The notes under the pieces: generated by a model
What the model was told of the DNA's origin: nothing
The model's input: the letters and a program-made list of their open reading frames with translations, nothing else
Databases searched by the model: none
NCBI RefSeq assembly: GCF_004327285.1
Contig: NZ_QJUI01000001.1
Span: 1 to 64,000, forward strand
Direction of reading: 5' to 3'
DNA length: 64,000 nucleotides
Origin: Phytopseudomonas daroniae
GTDB taxonomy: Bacteria; Pseudomonadota; Gammaproteobacteria; Pseudomonadales; Pseudomonadaceae
Position numbers and translations under genes: made by a program
Shown here: positions 25,531-34,238 of the stretch, piece after piece
How the letters are laid out: every line of letters begins with the position of its first letter
Position numbering within the stretch: position 1 is the stretch's first letter

Positions 25531-26466
25531 CTAACGCCCGAGCGTGAGGGCGAAACGCTCGTCACCGAGCGCCAGCACCACCTGACCGTCCTCGATGCGC
25601 TCGAGTTTCCAGCCACCTTCCAGCGGCGCACCGGGATACAGGCGCGCGCCTGATGCATTGATCACGTAGGGGTTGTCGCCGAACCACACGGCCTGGAAAT
25701 TGACCCGAGGGCGGGCGGCGCTTTCGCGCACGCGGACATCGCCGCGCAGCACGTACTGGCGCCCGTACCGGCTGTCGAAGTACTGCTGCAGGGCCAGCCA
25801 GTCCTGCTCCTGGCCAGGCTCCACGGTACCACTGACGCGCACCTGCCCGGCGCTGACGTCGAGCTTGAGATTGTCCAGGCCGGCGGCCTTGGCCTGGCTG
25901 GCCAGGTCGGCGCGGGCCAATTGCAGCGACGCCGCCCTGGGCGCCTGTGCAGGCTGCTCCTCGGCGATACTCAGGCGCTGCAGCGATTCGGGCTCGGAAG
26001 CGTACATCGGGGTGTCGCGCAGCATTGCCAGGGCGCCCGCACAGATGAACATGAACAAGGCGGCGATGGCCCACTGCGCCTTGCCGTACCACACGGGATT
26101 CACAGCGGGGCCATTGCGTTCGGGTACGGCGAGGCGCAGGGTCGCTTCGCCGATACGGATATCCACAGGCAGTCGACCGCGGTAGCCGTGCCCGCGCGCG
26201 ATCGTCGTTTCACGCCCGGCGCGGATCACCCGTACATCGCCACCGGTGGCCTCGACGCCGACGTGGCGAGCGCTGAAACGCAGGGTCAGATGACGCTCCA
26301 CGACCCCGGCGTCGCGCAGCATCAGGTTCGTCGTAGCGCCACTGCCGATGCTATACACCGCTTCATCCAGCGACAGGGAAACGCCGCGATGGACGCCAGC
26401 GGTCACATCCAGACGGGGCAGGTCGCCGCTGTTCGGCAGGGCGGAACTAGAGGCTATCGCAGTCAT
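25531..26466 (-). CDS. sctD: type III inner-membrane ring protein SctD
   Basis: A 311-residue bitopic protein. An N-terminal FHA-like cytosolic domain (LDVTAGVHRGVSLSLDEAVYSIGSG ... RHLTLRFSARHVGVEA) is followed by one TM segment at about 131-149. The periplasmic part carries a BON-like domain (DNLKLDVSAGQVRVSGTVEPGQEQDWLALQQYFDSRYG). It is shorter than YscD (about 419), with fewer ring-building repeats. GGTGAG lies 4 bases before the ATG at 26466. Confidence 0.88.
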   Translation of the reverse strand: MTAIASSSALPNSGDLPRLDVTAGVHRGVSLSLDEAVYSIGSGATTNLMLRDAGVVERHLTLRFSARHVGVEATGGDVRVIRAGRETTIARGHGYRGRLPVDIRIGEATLRLAVPERNGPAVNPVWYGKAQWAIAALFMFICAGALAMLRDTPMYASEPESLQRLSIAEEQPAQAPRAASLQLARADLASQAKAAGLDNLKLDVSAGQVRVSGTVEPGQEQDWLALQQYFDSRYGRQYVLRGDVRVRESAARPRVNFQAVWFGDNPYVINASGARLYPGAPLEGGWKLERIEDGQVVLALGDERFALTLGR

Positions 26467-26625
26467 TTGACTCACCGGGTTCGCGGCTCGCGCCAAGGCT
26501 CAGGGATCGCGTTATCGAGCGACGCAGTTGGCCAGAACGACCCTGCCACGCACTCGATGGAAAAGCTGCCGATAACGGCGCAGACACAGGTTGCAGGCGA
26601 CGCCAGGCGCCGCCTGCAGCCCGGG

Positions 26626-26787
26626 TCAGTTCTGCGGACGCTGTTTGGTAGCGTCGAGCTCGGCTTTCTTGGCCGTGGTGATCTCGGTGATCTTGGCGGA
26701 TTTCTCGATCGCCATATCGAACACCGCGGACATCTTGTCGATGGCGGCGTCTGCGTTGCCACTGCTTACTGGAGGAGTCTCAGCCAT
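26626..26787 (-). CDS. 53-residue small ORF heading the sct array
   Basis: ATG at 26787 with GGAGAT 5 bases upstream, 53 codons to the TGA at 26626. After about 12 disordered residues the product is a single amphipathic helix (DAAIDKMSAVFDMAIEKSAKITEITTAKKAELDATK). No family is recognised. As the first gene of the array it may be a needle/pilus subunit, a needle chaperone, or a small secreted regulator. It is too short for a standard SctF (about 80 residues). Confidence 0.6.
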   Translation of the reverse strand: MAETPPVSSGNADAAIDKMSAVFDMAIEKSAKITEITTAKKAELDATKQRPQN

Positions 26788-27042
26788 GGGATATCTCCGA
26801 ACGAATCAAGGGGTAATTGGCGGCACCACCACCGGTGATAGCCGGTTCCAGGAAAACCACCTCGATGAGCGGGCTTTCCTGCAACGACTCGAAGCCTAGG
26901 GAGGGATCGCCAAGCGGTGTTGTTAAAGGTTGTTAAAGCTTGTTGAGCAACCGTTAACAGATGCGTAGAGCCGCGCCACTGGCCAGCTGCAGCGCAAGCA
27001 TGCAAAATGCTTAACACGCTTAACCGAAGAAGAGTCCCTCGC
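26788..27042. promoter_or_regulatory. divergent promoter region of the sct array and the marR gene, with repeated TGTTAA motifs
   Basis: The 10-base unit GTTGTTAAAG is tandemly repeated at 26919-26938. It is followed by CTTGTTGAGC and then TTAACA at 26954-26959 and again at 27011-27016. The set of TGTTAA/TTAACA half-sites near the marR start suggests an operator for that regulator, whose effect on the sct promoter is open. No HrpL-type box with correct spacing is present. Confidence 0.4.
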
Positions 27043-27522
27043 ATGAGCAGCCCCTCCAGTCAGATCGATACAGCCCCCAGCACCTCGCACGAGGCCGCCG
27101 CCCTCAGCGACAACTGGCTGGACACGCTGGTCGGCTATGCCTTGCGCCGCGCCCAGTTGAAAGTGTTCCAGCATCTGGTCGGCAACCTCGCCGAGCATGA
27201 CCTGCGCCCCGCACAATTCACCGCCATGGTGATCATCGAGAACGAGCCCGGCCTGATGCAGGCGGATCTGGCCCGCCAACTGGCCATCGAACCACCGCAA
27301 CTGGTGCCGCTGCTCAATAAACTGGAAACCCGCGGCCTGGCCCAACGCGTACGCGGCGTACAGGACAAGCGCGCCTACGGCGTGTTCCTCACCAAGGCCG
27401 GGCTGGCTCTGCTGGAACAACTCAAGGCCATCGCCGTGGCCAGCGACGAAGCGGCCACCGCCGCCCTGGACGACGACGAACGTGCCCAGTTGCTGCGCCT
27501 GTTGCACAAGGTCAACGGTTGA
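27043..27522 (+). CDS. MarR-family transcriptional regulator (FerR-like candidate)
   Basis: A 159-residue MarR-type winged-helix repressor. The DNA-binding core runs LRPAQFTAMVIIENEPGLMQADLARQLAIEPPQLVPLLNKLETRGLAQRVRGVQDKRAYGVFLTKAGLALL (about 58-127), with the wing arginines RVRGVQDKR. AAGAAGAG lies before the ATG at 27043. MarR proteins control hydroxycinnamate operons in pseudomonads, often with a CoA thioester as inducer. Here it sits at the far (3') end of the ech-fcs operon rather than beside ech, so the link is inferred. Confidence 0.85.
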   Translation: MSSPSSQIDTAPSTSHEAAALSDNWLDTLVGYALRRAQLKVFQHLVGNLAEHDLRPAQFTAMVIIENEPGLMQADLARQLAIEPPQLVPLLNKLETRGLAQRVRGVQDKRAYGVFLTKAGLALLEQLKAIAVASDEAATAALDDDERAQLLRLLHKVNG

Positions 27523-27538
27523 GCCGGACTGTCAGGTT

Positions 27539-27642
27539 GTAGGGTGGATCGGGGCGCGTAGCTGACGCTTCACCTACGCGGCCCGACCCATCCACCGTTC
27601 TGCAATCGCAATGGTGGACAAAAAGAGCGTTGTCCACCCTAC
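27539..27642. repeat. interspersed palindromic repeat family A, copy 3 (long variant)
   Basis: It starts GTAGGGTGGAT, contains GGGGCGCGTAGCTGACGCTTCACCTACGCG as an internal insertion, and ends GCGTTGTCCACCCTAC. At 104 bases it is longer than copies 1 and 2. It lies between the convergent marR and acyl-CoA dehydrogenase genes, where it may terminate both. Confidence 0.8.
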
Positions 27643-27717
27643 GGGAACGACCGGCCGCTTACGCCACATTGTTTCCATTCATTTGCACATCACGCATCTG
27701 CGGATCAAAAGCGCCCG

Positions 27718-29457
27718 TCAATCCAGAAACGGTAGCGGTGCCCGCGCGGCATCGATCCGGGCAGTTCGCAGCTCGATCTCCGGAAGCAGATAGCTGAAGA
27801 AGAACGCCGCACTGTCGAGTTTCTTCTGATACCAGCAATCCTCGGCCAACAGCGGTTGCACCAGCCGTGCCGAGCGAGCCCAGGCGAACGCCAGCAGCGA
27901 CCAGCCGATCAGATGGAGAAAATCCCCAGCGATCCGGTACGGGTATTCATCGTCGTTCTGGGCATGCGCAAAGATGTCCTTCACCAAGCCCCGAAACCTC
28001 ACGCACAACGCTTTCAACTGCTCGGCATATTCACCGCCCGCCGCCACTTCCTGCTCGAACACCGCCAGCAACTCATCCAGAGCCGCGCCGCCATCGCCGA
28101 GCACCTTGCGCAGCAGCAGGTCGTTGGCCTGAATCTCGTTGCTGCCTTCGTAGATCATGGCGATGCGGCTATCGCGCAGGGTCTGTTCGATGGCGTACTC
28201 ACCGATGTAGCCATAGCCACCGAAGACCTGCAACGCTTCGCTGGCAAGGTGAAAACCCTGGTCGGTGAAGAAGGCCTTGATGACCGGCGTCAGCAGGCTA
28301 GCCAGACGCTGAGCCTGCTGACGCGCACCCGCGCTGGCGGCGTGCTCGGCCTGATCCAGCAGATGCGCCCCCCAGTAACCGATGACACGCAGGCCCTGAC
28401 TGACCGTACGCAGGCGCAGCAGGGCCAGGCGCATGGCCGGGTGATAATGGATCGGGTCGGTGCCAGCGGCGGCCACCCCGGCAGGGCGAGCGGGCGCGCG
28501 CATCTGCTGGCGCTGGCGAGCGTATTCGGCGGCGTTCTGCCAGGCCGCCTCGGCATGCCCCAGGCCCTGCAGGCCGACGTGCAGGCGCGCCGAATTCATC
28601 ATCACGAACAAGGCCGCCAAGCCACGATTGGCCTCGCCAATCAACCAGCCCTGGGCACCGTCGAAACTCAGCGAGCAGGTGGCGCTGCCCTTGATGCCCA
28701 TCTTGTGTTCGATGCCGTCACAGCGCACGGCATTGCGGCGACCGTCATCCAGCAGCTTGGGCACCAGAAACAGCGACACACCACGGCTGCCGCTCGGCGC
28801 ATTCGGCAGGCGTGCCAGCACCAGATGCAGGATATCGTCGGTCAGGTCGTGCTCGCCGCCGGAGATGAACAGCTTGTTGCCGCTCACACGGTAGCTGCCA
28901 TCGGGCTGCCCTTCGGCACGGCAGCGCAACAGACCGACATCGCTGCCGGCCTGGGGCTCGGTCAGGCACATGGTTGGCAGCGCCTGACCGTTGACGATGG
29001 ATTCCAGGTAGCGCGTCCTGATGCCTTCCGGCGCGTGGGCCTGCAGGCACAGGTAGGCACCATGGGCGATGCCGGTGTACATGGACCAGGCATGGTTGCT
29101 GGCGTAGAGCATTTCCTGCAGCGCCGCGTCGAGCAGTTGCGGCAGGCCCTGGCCGCCATGGGCAGGATCACAGGCCAGCGCTGGCCAGCCGCCCTGCACA
29201 TAAGCGCGGTAGGCCTCGACGAAACCATCGGGCGTGCTCACTTCGCCGTCTTGCCAGCAACAGCCCTGCCGGTCACCGCTGGCATTCAGCGGCGCCAGCA
29301 CGCCTGAACTGAAACGCCCGGCCTCCTCCAGCACCTGCAGCGCCAACGGCAGATCGAGGTCAGCGAAAGACGGCAGCTCGGCCCAGGCAGCGTGCGCCTG
29401 CAGCCAGTGTTCGAGGACGAATTGCATATCGCGCAGAGGCGCGTGGTAGTGCCACAT
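27718..29457 (-). CDS. acyl-CoA dehydrogenase of the hydroxycinnamate operon
   Basis: A 579-residue member of the long acyl-CoA dehydrogenase subfamily (N-terminal MWHYHAPLRDMQFVLEHWL). It has the FAD-domain blocks MCLTEPQAGSDVGLLR and KLFISGGEHDL, the C-terminal QVFGGYGYIGEYAIEQTLRDSRIAMIYEGSNEIQANDLL, and the extra C-terminal domain of AcdA-type enzymes. GGGAGA precedes the ATG. With the thiolase it forms a beta-oxidation-like branch next to fcs/ech/vdh, as in P. putida KT2440 PP_3354-3358 (recalled). The main ferulate route uses ech and vdh, so its substrate is unclear. Confidence 0.9.
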   Translation of the reverse strand: MWHYHAPLRDMQFVLEHWLQAHAAWAELPSFADLDLPLALQVLEEAGRFSSGVLAPLNASGDRQGCCWQDGEVSTPDGFVEAYRAYVQGGWPALACDPAHGGQGLPQLLDAALQEMLYASNHAWSMYTGIAHGAYLCLQAHAPEGIRTRYLESIVNGQALPTMCLTEPQAGSDVGLLRCRAEGQPDGSYRVSGNKLFISGGEHDLTDDILHLVLARLPNAPSGSRGVSLFLVPKLLDDGRRNAVRCDGIEHKMGIKGSATCSLSFDGAQGWLIGEANRGLAALFVMMNSARLHVGLQGLGHAEAAWQNAAEYARQRQQMRAPARPAGVAAAGTDPIHYHPAMRLALLRLRTVSQGLRVIGYWGAHLLDQAEHAASAGARQQAQRLASLLTPVIKAFFTDQGFHLASEALQVFGGYGYIGEYAIEQTLRDSRIAMIYEGSNEIQANDLLLRKVLGDGGAALDELLAVFEQEVAAGGEYAEQLKALCVRFRGLVKDIFAHAQNDDEYPYRIAGDFLHLIGWSLLAFAWARSARLVQPLLAEDCWYQKKLDSAAFFFSYLLPEIELRTARIDAARAPLPFLD

Positions 29458-29486
29458 GATCGGTCTCCCAGCAGGCAGTGAAGGCG

Positions 29487-30725
29487 TCAGGCGTGATAGC
29501 CAGGGTTTTCGATCAGCAGCGCCATACCCTGGCCGCCACCGATGCAGGCGGCAGCGATGCCGTAGCGCAGATTGCCGTCGCGTAGCTGCCGCGCCAGGGT
29601 CATGACCAGGCGCAGGCCGGTGGCCGCCAGTGGATGGCCCAGGGCGATGGCGCCTCCGCGGCGATTGAGACGCCCAGGATCCAGCTCCAGTGTCTGGGCC
29701 ACGGCCAGCACCTGGGCGCCCTGGGCTTCGTTGATTTCCAGCAGGGCGATGTCGTCCAGTGCCAGGCCGCTGCGCTGCAACAACAGGCGGATCGCCGGCG
29801 CCGGGCCGATGCCCATCGCTTCCGGCGCCACACCGACCACGCAGGCGGCCAGCAGCCGGGCCAGCGGCGGTCGTCTGCACGCGGATGCCCGCCCCACCAG
29901 CGCGGCGGCGGCGCCATCGACCACCGCGCAACTGTTGCCGGCGGTCTGCACACCATCGGTGTGGATCGCTGACAAGCGTGCCAATGCCTCGACATCGGTG
30001 GGTCGTGGGTGGCTGTCCTGCTCGACGCTCTCGACCCGCCGCGGTAACCGAATGCCGCGATTCCGATAACCCTCCAGCACGAATGTCTCGTTGCCGACGG
30101 CGACGATCTCCTCGGCCAGCCAGCCCGTATCGCGGGCCTGCAATGCACGCCGATGGCTGTCCAGCGCATAGGCATCCACCTGCTCGCGGCCGATGCCGTA
30201 ATCGCGGGCCAGGCGCTCGGCGGTGGCGATCATGTCCAGATCCGGCGCCGGGTCGTGCAGCGCCTCCCAGAGGAAATCCTTGAATTCGACCGGCGCGCCG
30301 AGGCGGAAACCGCCGCGATGATCGTAGGCGGCGATGGGGTTGCGCGACATGGACTCGGCGCCCACGCACAGTGCCAGTTGCACACCGTCGCGCAGTTGCA
30401 TGCCGGCCTGGCGCAACAGTTCCAGGCCGGTGCCGCAGATACGCTGCACGGCCAGCGCCGGCACGGTCTGCGGCACACCGCTGTAGAGGCCGATATGCCG
30501 CGGCAGCAGGTAGGCATCGAAACTGGCCTGGGCCATGGAGCCGGCCAGCACGCTGTCCACCGCTCGCGAATCGAGGCCGGCGCGCGACAGTACGGCACGC
30601 CCGACCTTGATGCCCAGGTCGATGGGCGACACCTGGGCCAGCGCGCCGTTCAGGTCGACCCAGGGGGTGCGCAGCGCCTCGATGATCGCCACATCGTCGA
30701 AGGCCGTGTACTGGCCGCCGCTCAT
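29487..30725 (-). CDS. aat: acetyl-CoA C-acyltransferase (beta-ketothiolase) of the hydroxycinnamate operon
   Basis: A 412-residue thiolase. The acyl-accepting Cys97 lies in RICGTGLELL. The His motif is GGAIALGHPLAATGLR, and the second Cys is in AACIGGGQGMALL. It would cleave beta-ketoacyl-CoA in a CoA-dependent beta-oxidation variant of phenylpropenoid breakdown. Its ATG overlaps the fcs stop by 4 bases, and the acyl-CoA dehydrogenase gene follows after 29 bases. The symbol follows the P. putida operon. Confidence 0.9.
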   Translation of the reverse strand: MSGGQYTAFDDVAIIEALRTPWVDLNGALAQVSPIDLGIKVGRAVLSRAGLDSRAVDSVLAGSMAQASFDAYLLPRHIGLYSGVPQTVPALAVQRICGTGLELLRQAGMQLRDGVQLALCVGAESMSRNPIAAYDHRGGFRLGAPVEFKDFLWEALHDPAPDLDMIATAERLARDYGIGREQVDAYALDSHRRALQARDTGWLAEEIVAVGNETFVLEGYRNRGIRLPRRVESVEQDSHPRPTDVEALARLSAIHTDGVQTAGNSCAVVDGAAAALVGRASACRRPPLARLLAACVVGVAPEAMGIGPAPAIRLLLQRSGLALDDIALLEINEAQGAQVLAVAQTLELDPGRLNRRGGAIALGHPLAATGLRLVMTLARQLRDGNLRYGIAAACIGGGQGMALLIENPGYHA

Positions 30726-32593
30726 GGACGTGGCTCGGCACGCAGGATCGAGTCGTCCCGGCCGCGGTACAGCGCCTCCACCTGCTCCGCCCGCCATTGC
30801 AGCACGGCACGCTGGTTGATCGAGCCCTTGTCGGTGATCTCGCCCCGGTCGATGGACGGTGCCTGCTCCAGCAGGGCGATCCATTCCAGACGCGTGGCAT
30901 TGCCGGTGGCCGTCTGATTGAGGCGTTGCAGCCAGCCGGCGAACCAGTCGCGCACCGGGGCGCTGGCCAGCACCTGAGCATCGCTGGCCGAGGCATCCAG
31001 CCCGGCCAGTTGCCGGCACTCGTACAGGCGCGGGAACACCAGCAGGCCCAGGCATTCTCGATCCGGCGCGGTGACCACCACATCCTGCACATAGGGCGCG
31101 CCTTCCAGCACCGCGCGGTTGCGCAGCGGGCCGACGCTGACGAACACTCCGGAGGACAGCTTGAAGTCCTCGGCGATACGCCCGTCGAACATCAACCCCA
31201 GTTGCGGATCCGTCGGGTCGGCCAGCTTGAGGGCGTCGCCGGAGCAGTAGAAGCCATCCTCGTCGAACACTTCTTCGCTCTGCTGCGGCGCACGCCAGTA
31301 GCCGGGCATGATGTGCGGCCCGCGGAAACGCCCTTCCAGCTTGCCGGCCACCGGTACCAGGCGTACTTCGCAGCCCGGTGCCGGCAGGCCGATGTAGCCG
31401 GCCATGGACAGCGGCCCGGTGGTGAAGGTGCAGGACGGCGCGGCTTCGGTCATGCCCAGCCCGGCCATCATGCGGATGCGCTCGCCACAGTGCCGCTCGG
31501 CGACCCGGTCGAGGCGATCCCAGACGCTTTGCGACAGCCCGGCAGCGGCGAAGAAGAACAGTTTGATGCGGGCGAAGAAGGTCTCGCGCAACGCGGCATC
31601 CTGCTCCAGGGCGCTGACCAGTTCCTCCCAGCCCTTGGGCACGGTGAGGTAAGCCGTGGGCGAAATCTCGCGCAGATTGCGCAGGGTTTCGGCCATGCCC
31701 TGGGCGGTCGGTTTGCCCTGGTCGAGGTAGAAGGTGCCGCCGTTGTACAGCACGATGCCCAGGTTGTGGCTGCCGCCGAAGGTGTGGTTCCAGGGCAGCC
31801 AGTCGACCAGTACCGGCGGCTCTTCGCCGAACACCGGGAAGGTCTGCAGGAGCATCTGCTGATTGGCGCAGAGCATGCGCTGGGTGGTGACCACCGCCTT
31901 GGGCAGCTTGGTCGAACCAGAGGTGAACAGGAACTTGGCGATGCTGTCCGGCCCGGTGGCGGCGAATGCCGCCTCGGCCTCGGCGCCGCCGGGCTGTTGC
32001 AGCAGGCTGGCGAAGTCGATGCGCTGACGTCCGGCGATCTCGCCGCGCACGGAGACCAGCGGCACCTCGGCCGGCAGCACCGCATCGATGGCGCGCTGGA
32101 AGGGCGCGGCATCGCTGACGAACAACAGCCCCGGGCGCAGCAGATCGCAGACGTGGCGCAGCTTGGCGAAGTCCTGGGACAGCAACGAATAGGCCGGCGA
32201 TACCGGGCAATAGGGAATGCCTGCGTACATGGCGCCAAGAGCGATCTGCAGATGCTCCAGATCGTTGCCGGAGAGGATCGCCAGCGGCCGGTCGGCACTC
32301 AGGCCGAAGCCGAGCAAGCCCTGCGCGATGGCGCGTACCCGGCTGAGCATCCGCGCATAGCTGATGCGCTGCCAGTCGCCGCCCTGGTCGCGGGCGGCGA
32401 TAAAGGTCTGTTGCGGGCGCACCTCGGCCCAGTGCAGCAAGCGGTCGAGCAGGCGCTCGGGCAACGGCGCCAGCGGTTCCAGCGAGCGCATATGCAGAAC
32501 GCCATGATGCTCACTGACCTCCACTGGCGGGCGGCCAATGGTTACCGGGCGATACTGCGGTCTGATATCGGAGTTCACCTTGCGTTTCTCCAT
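30722..32593 (-). CDS. fcs: feruloyl-CoA synthetase
   Basis: A 623-residue ANL-superfamily acyl-CoA ligase activating ferulate, caffeate and p-coumarate with ATP and CoA. The P-loop is [19 protein letters not shown]. Others include NHTFGGSHN, the Y/F-G-x-TE equivalent [13 protein letters not shown], and the hinge [14 protein letters not shown]. The final catalytic Lys lies in [11 protein letters not shown]. Size and blocks match Pseudomonas Fcs. The start codon at 32593 has only a weak ribosome site, and a GTG six codons in is an alternative. Confidence 0.93.
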   Translation of the reverse strand: MEKRKVNSDIRPQYRPVTIGRPPVEVSEHHGVLHMRSLEPLAPLPERLLDRLLHWAEVRPQQTFIAARDQGGDWQRISYARMLSRVRAIAQGLLGFGLSADRPLAILSGNDLEHLQIALGAMYAGIPYCPVSPAYSLLSQDFAKLRHVCDLLRPGLLFVSDAAPFQRAIDAVLPAEVPLVSVRGEIAGRQRIDFASLLQQPGGAEAEAAFAATGPDSIAKFLFTSGSTKLPKAVVTTQRMLCANQQMLLQTFPVFGEEPPVLVDWLPWNHTFGGSHNLGIVLYNGGTFYLDQGKPTAQGMAETLRNLREISPTAYLTVPKGWEELVSALEQDAALRETFFARIKLFFFAAAGLSQSVWDRLDRVAERHCGERIRMMAGLGMTEAAPSCTFTTGPLSMAGYIGLPAPGCEVRLVPVAGKLEGRFRGPHIMPGYWRAPQQSEEVFDEDGFYCSGDALKLADPTDPQLGLMFDGRIAEDFKLSSGVFVSVGPLRNRAVLEGAPYVQDVVVTAPDRECLGLLVFPRLYECRQLAGLDASASDAQVLASAPVRDWFAGWLQRLNQTATGNATRLEWIALLEQAPSIDRGEITDKGSINQRAVLQWRAEQVEALYRGRDDSILRAEPRP

Positions 32594-32697
32594 CCGGGCG
32601 GATCTGTCCGCCGCTGTTGTTCTTGTTCTATCGGTGCGCCGCCGCCCCTCCTTCGAGGAAGGGCGGCAGGCAGGCGCAGAGACTGGATCGGCTGCAG

Positions 32698-34146
32698 CTA
32701 GATCGGATAGTGGCGTGGGCCGTTCTGCAAGGTTACCCAGCGCAACTGGGTGAACTGCTCGATCGCCGACCTGCCGCCAAAGCTGCCGTAGCCACTGGAC
32801 TTGACCCCACCGAAGGGCATCTGCGCCTCGTCGTGCACGGTCGGCCCGTTGATATGGCAGATACCCGACTCGACGCGCTGGGCCAGGGCCAGTGCGCGAG
32901 TGGTATCGCGGCTGAAGATCGCCGCCGACAGGCCGAACTCGGAATCGTTGGCCAGACGCAGCAGTGCCTCGTCACCGTCGCCGCGCAGTACCACGGCCAC
33001 CGGGCCGAAGGACTCCTCGGCGTACAGACGCATGGCCGGGGTCACACCGTCGAGCAGGGTGGCCTGCATGACACTGCCCTCGACCTGGCCGCCGGCGACC
33101 AGGCGCGCACCTTTATCCACTGCATCATCGACCAGCGCCTTGATGCGCTCGCCAGCCGAGACGTCGACCAGCGAACCCAGCACGGACGCGCTGTCAGCCG
33201 GATCACCGGCACGCAGGGTGGCGATCTTCTCGGCCAGCTTGCCGACGAAGGCGCCGGCCACCCGGCTGTCGACCACCAGGCGTTCGGTGGACATGCAGAT
33301 CTGCCCCTGGTTGAAGTAGGCGCCGAAGGCCGCTGCTTCGACCGCGGCGTCCAGGTCGGCGTCATCCAGCACCAGCAGCGGCGCCTTGCCACCGAGCTCC
33401 AGCAGTGCCGGCTTGAGATGGCGTGCAGAGAGTTCGCCGACGATGCGCCCGACCTTGGTCGAGCCGGTGAAATTGACCCGTCGCACCGCCGGGTTGGCGA
33501 TCAGCCGCTCGACGATGGCCGCAGCGTCTGCCGGGGCGTTGCTGATGACGTTGACCACGCCATCACCCAGGCCGGCATCCTGCAGCACCTGGCCGATCAG
33601 GCGATGTACCGCCGGGCTGAGCTCGGACGCCTTGAGCACCACTGTGTTACCACAGGCCAGCGGCATGGCGATGGCGCGGGTGGCGAGAATCACCGGGGCG
33701 TTCCAGGGCGCGATGCCCAGCACCACGCCGCAGGGTTGACGCAGGGCCATGGCGAAACTGCCGGGGACGTCGGAAGGAATCACCTCGCCGTTGATCTGCG
33801 TGGTCAGCGACGCAGCCTCGCGCAGCATGTTGGACGCCAGGTGCACGTTGAAACCGTACCAATTGGCCATCGCCCCGGTTTCCCCGGCGGCGGCGATGAA
33901 CTCGCCGGCCCGCGCCTGCATCTGCTCGGCCGCCTTGAGCAGGCGTGTACGCCGCTCGTTGGGCACCAGCGCAGCCCAGACGGGAAAGGCAGCCTGGGCC
34001 GCGGCAACCGCCGCATCGGCATCCTCCAGGGTGGCGGCTGCGACCCGCGAGACCAGCTCGCCGGTCACCGGGTTGCGGCGCTCGAAGGTTCGTCCATCAC
34101 CGGCGGGGCACGATTGGCCGCCGATCAGCAGGGGCACGTCCAGCAT
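32698..34146 (-). CDS. vdh: vanillin dehydrogenase
   Basis: A 482-residue NAD-dependent aldehyde dehydrogenase. The NAD fold has GIAPWNAP and FTGSTKVGR, the general base Glu is in LLELGGKAP, and the nucleophile Cys284 is in NQGQICMSTERL. The operon context (ech upstream, fcs downstream) fixes the substrate as vanillin or 4-hydroxybenzaldehyde, which it oxidises to vanillate or 4-hydroxybenzoate, the substrates of vanAB and pobA found here. GAGG precedes the ATG. Confidence 0.93.
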   Translation of the reverse strand: MLDVPLLIGGQSCPAGDGRTFERRNPVTGELVSRVAAATLEDADAAVAAAQAAFPVWAALVPNERRTRLLKAAEQMQARAGEFIAAAGETGAMANWYGFNVHLASNMLREAASLTTQINGEVIPSDVPGSFAMALRQPCGVVLGIAPWNAPVILATRAIAMPLACGNTVVLKASELSPAVHRLIGQVLQDAGLGDGVVNVISNAPADAAAIVERLIANPAVRRVNFTGSTKVGRIVGELSARHLKPALLELGGKAPLLVLDDADLDAAVEAAAFGAYFNQGQICMSTERLVVDSRVAGAFVGKLAEKIATLRAGDPADSASVLGSLVDVSAGERIKALVDDAVDKGARLVAGGQVEGSVMQATLLDGVTPAMRLYAEESFGPVAVVLRGDGDEALLRLANDSEFGLSAAIFSRDTTRALALAQRVESGICHINGPTVHDEAQMPFGGVKSSGYGSFGGRSAIEQFTQLRWVTLQNGPRHYPI

Positions 34147-34238
34147 GATGATTCCTCATTCTTGTCTTTATCAGGAGCTGTCTTTATCGGGAATACCGTG
34201 GCGCTGTCAGCAGCGCCACCTAACGCCAGGCAGAGCGA

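Noticed and set aside
26844..26849. GGAACC (minus strand) upstream of the sct array as a HrpL box
   Set aside because: No CCACNNA follows at 15 or 16 bases, and no HrpL-type sigma gene is in the window.
29487..32210. 907-codon frame spanning thiolase and fcs
   Set aside because: Only its last 412 codons are the thiolase. The upstream part is the wrong frame of fcs, whose own frame has all ligase motifs.
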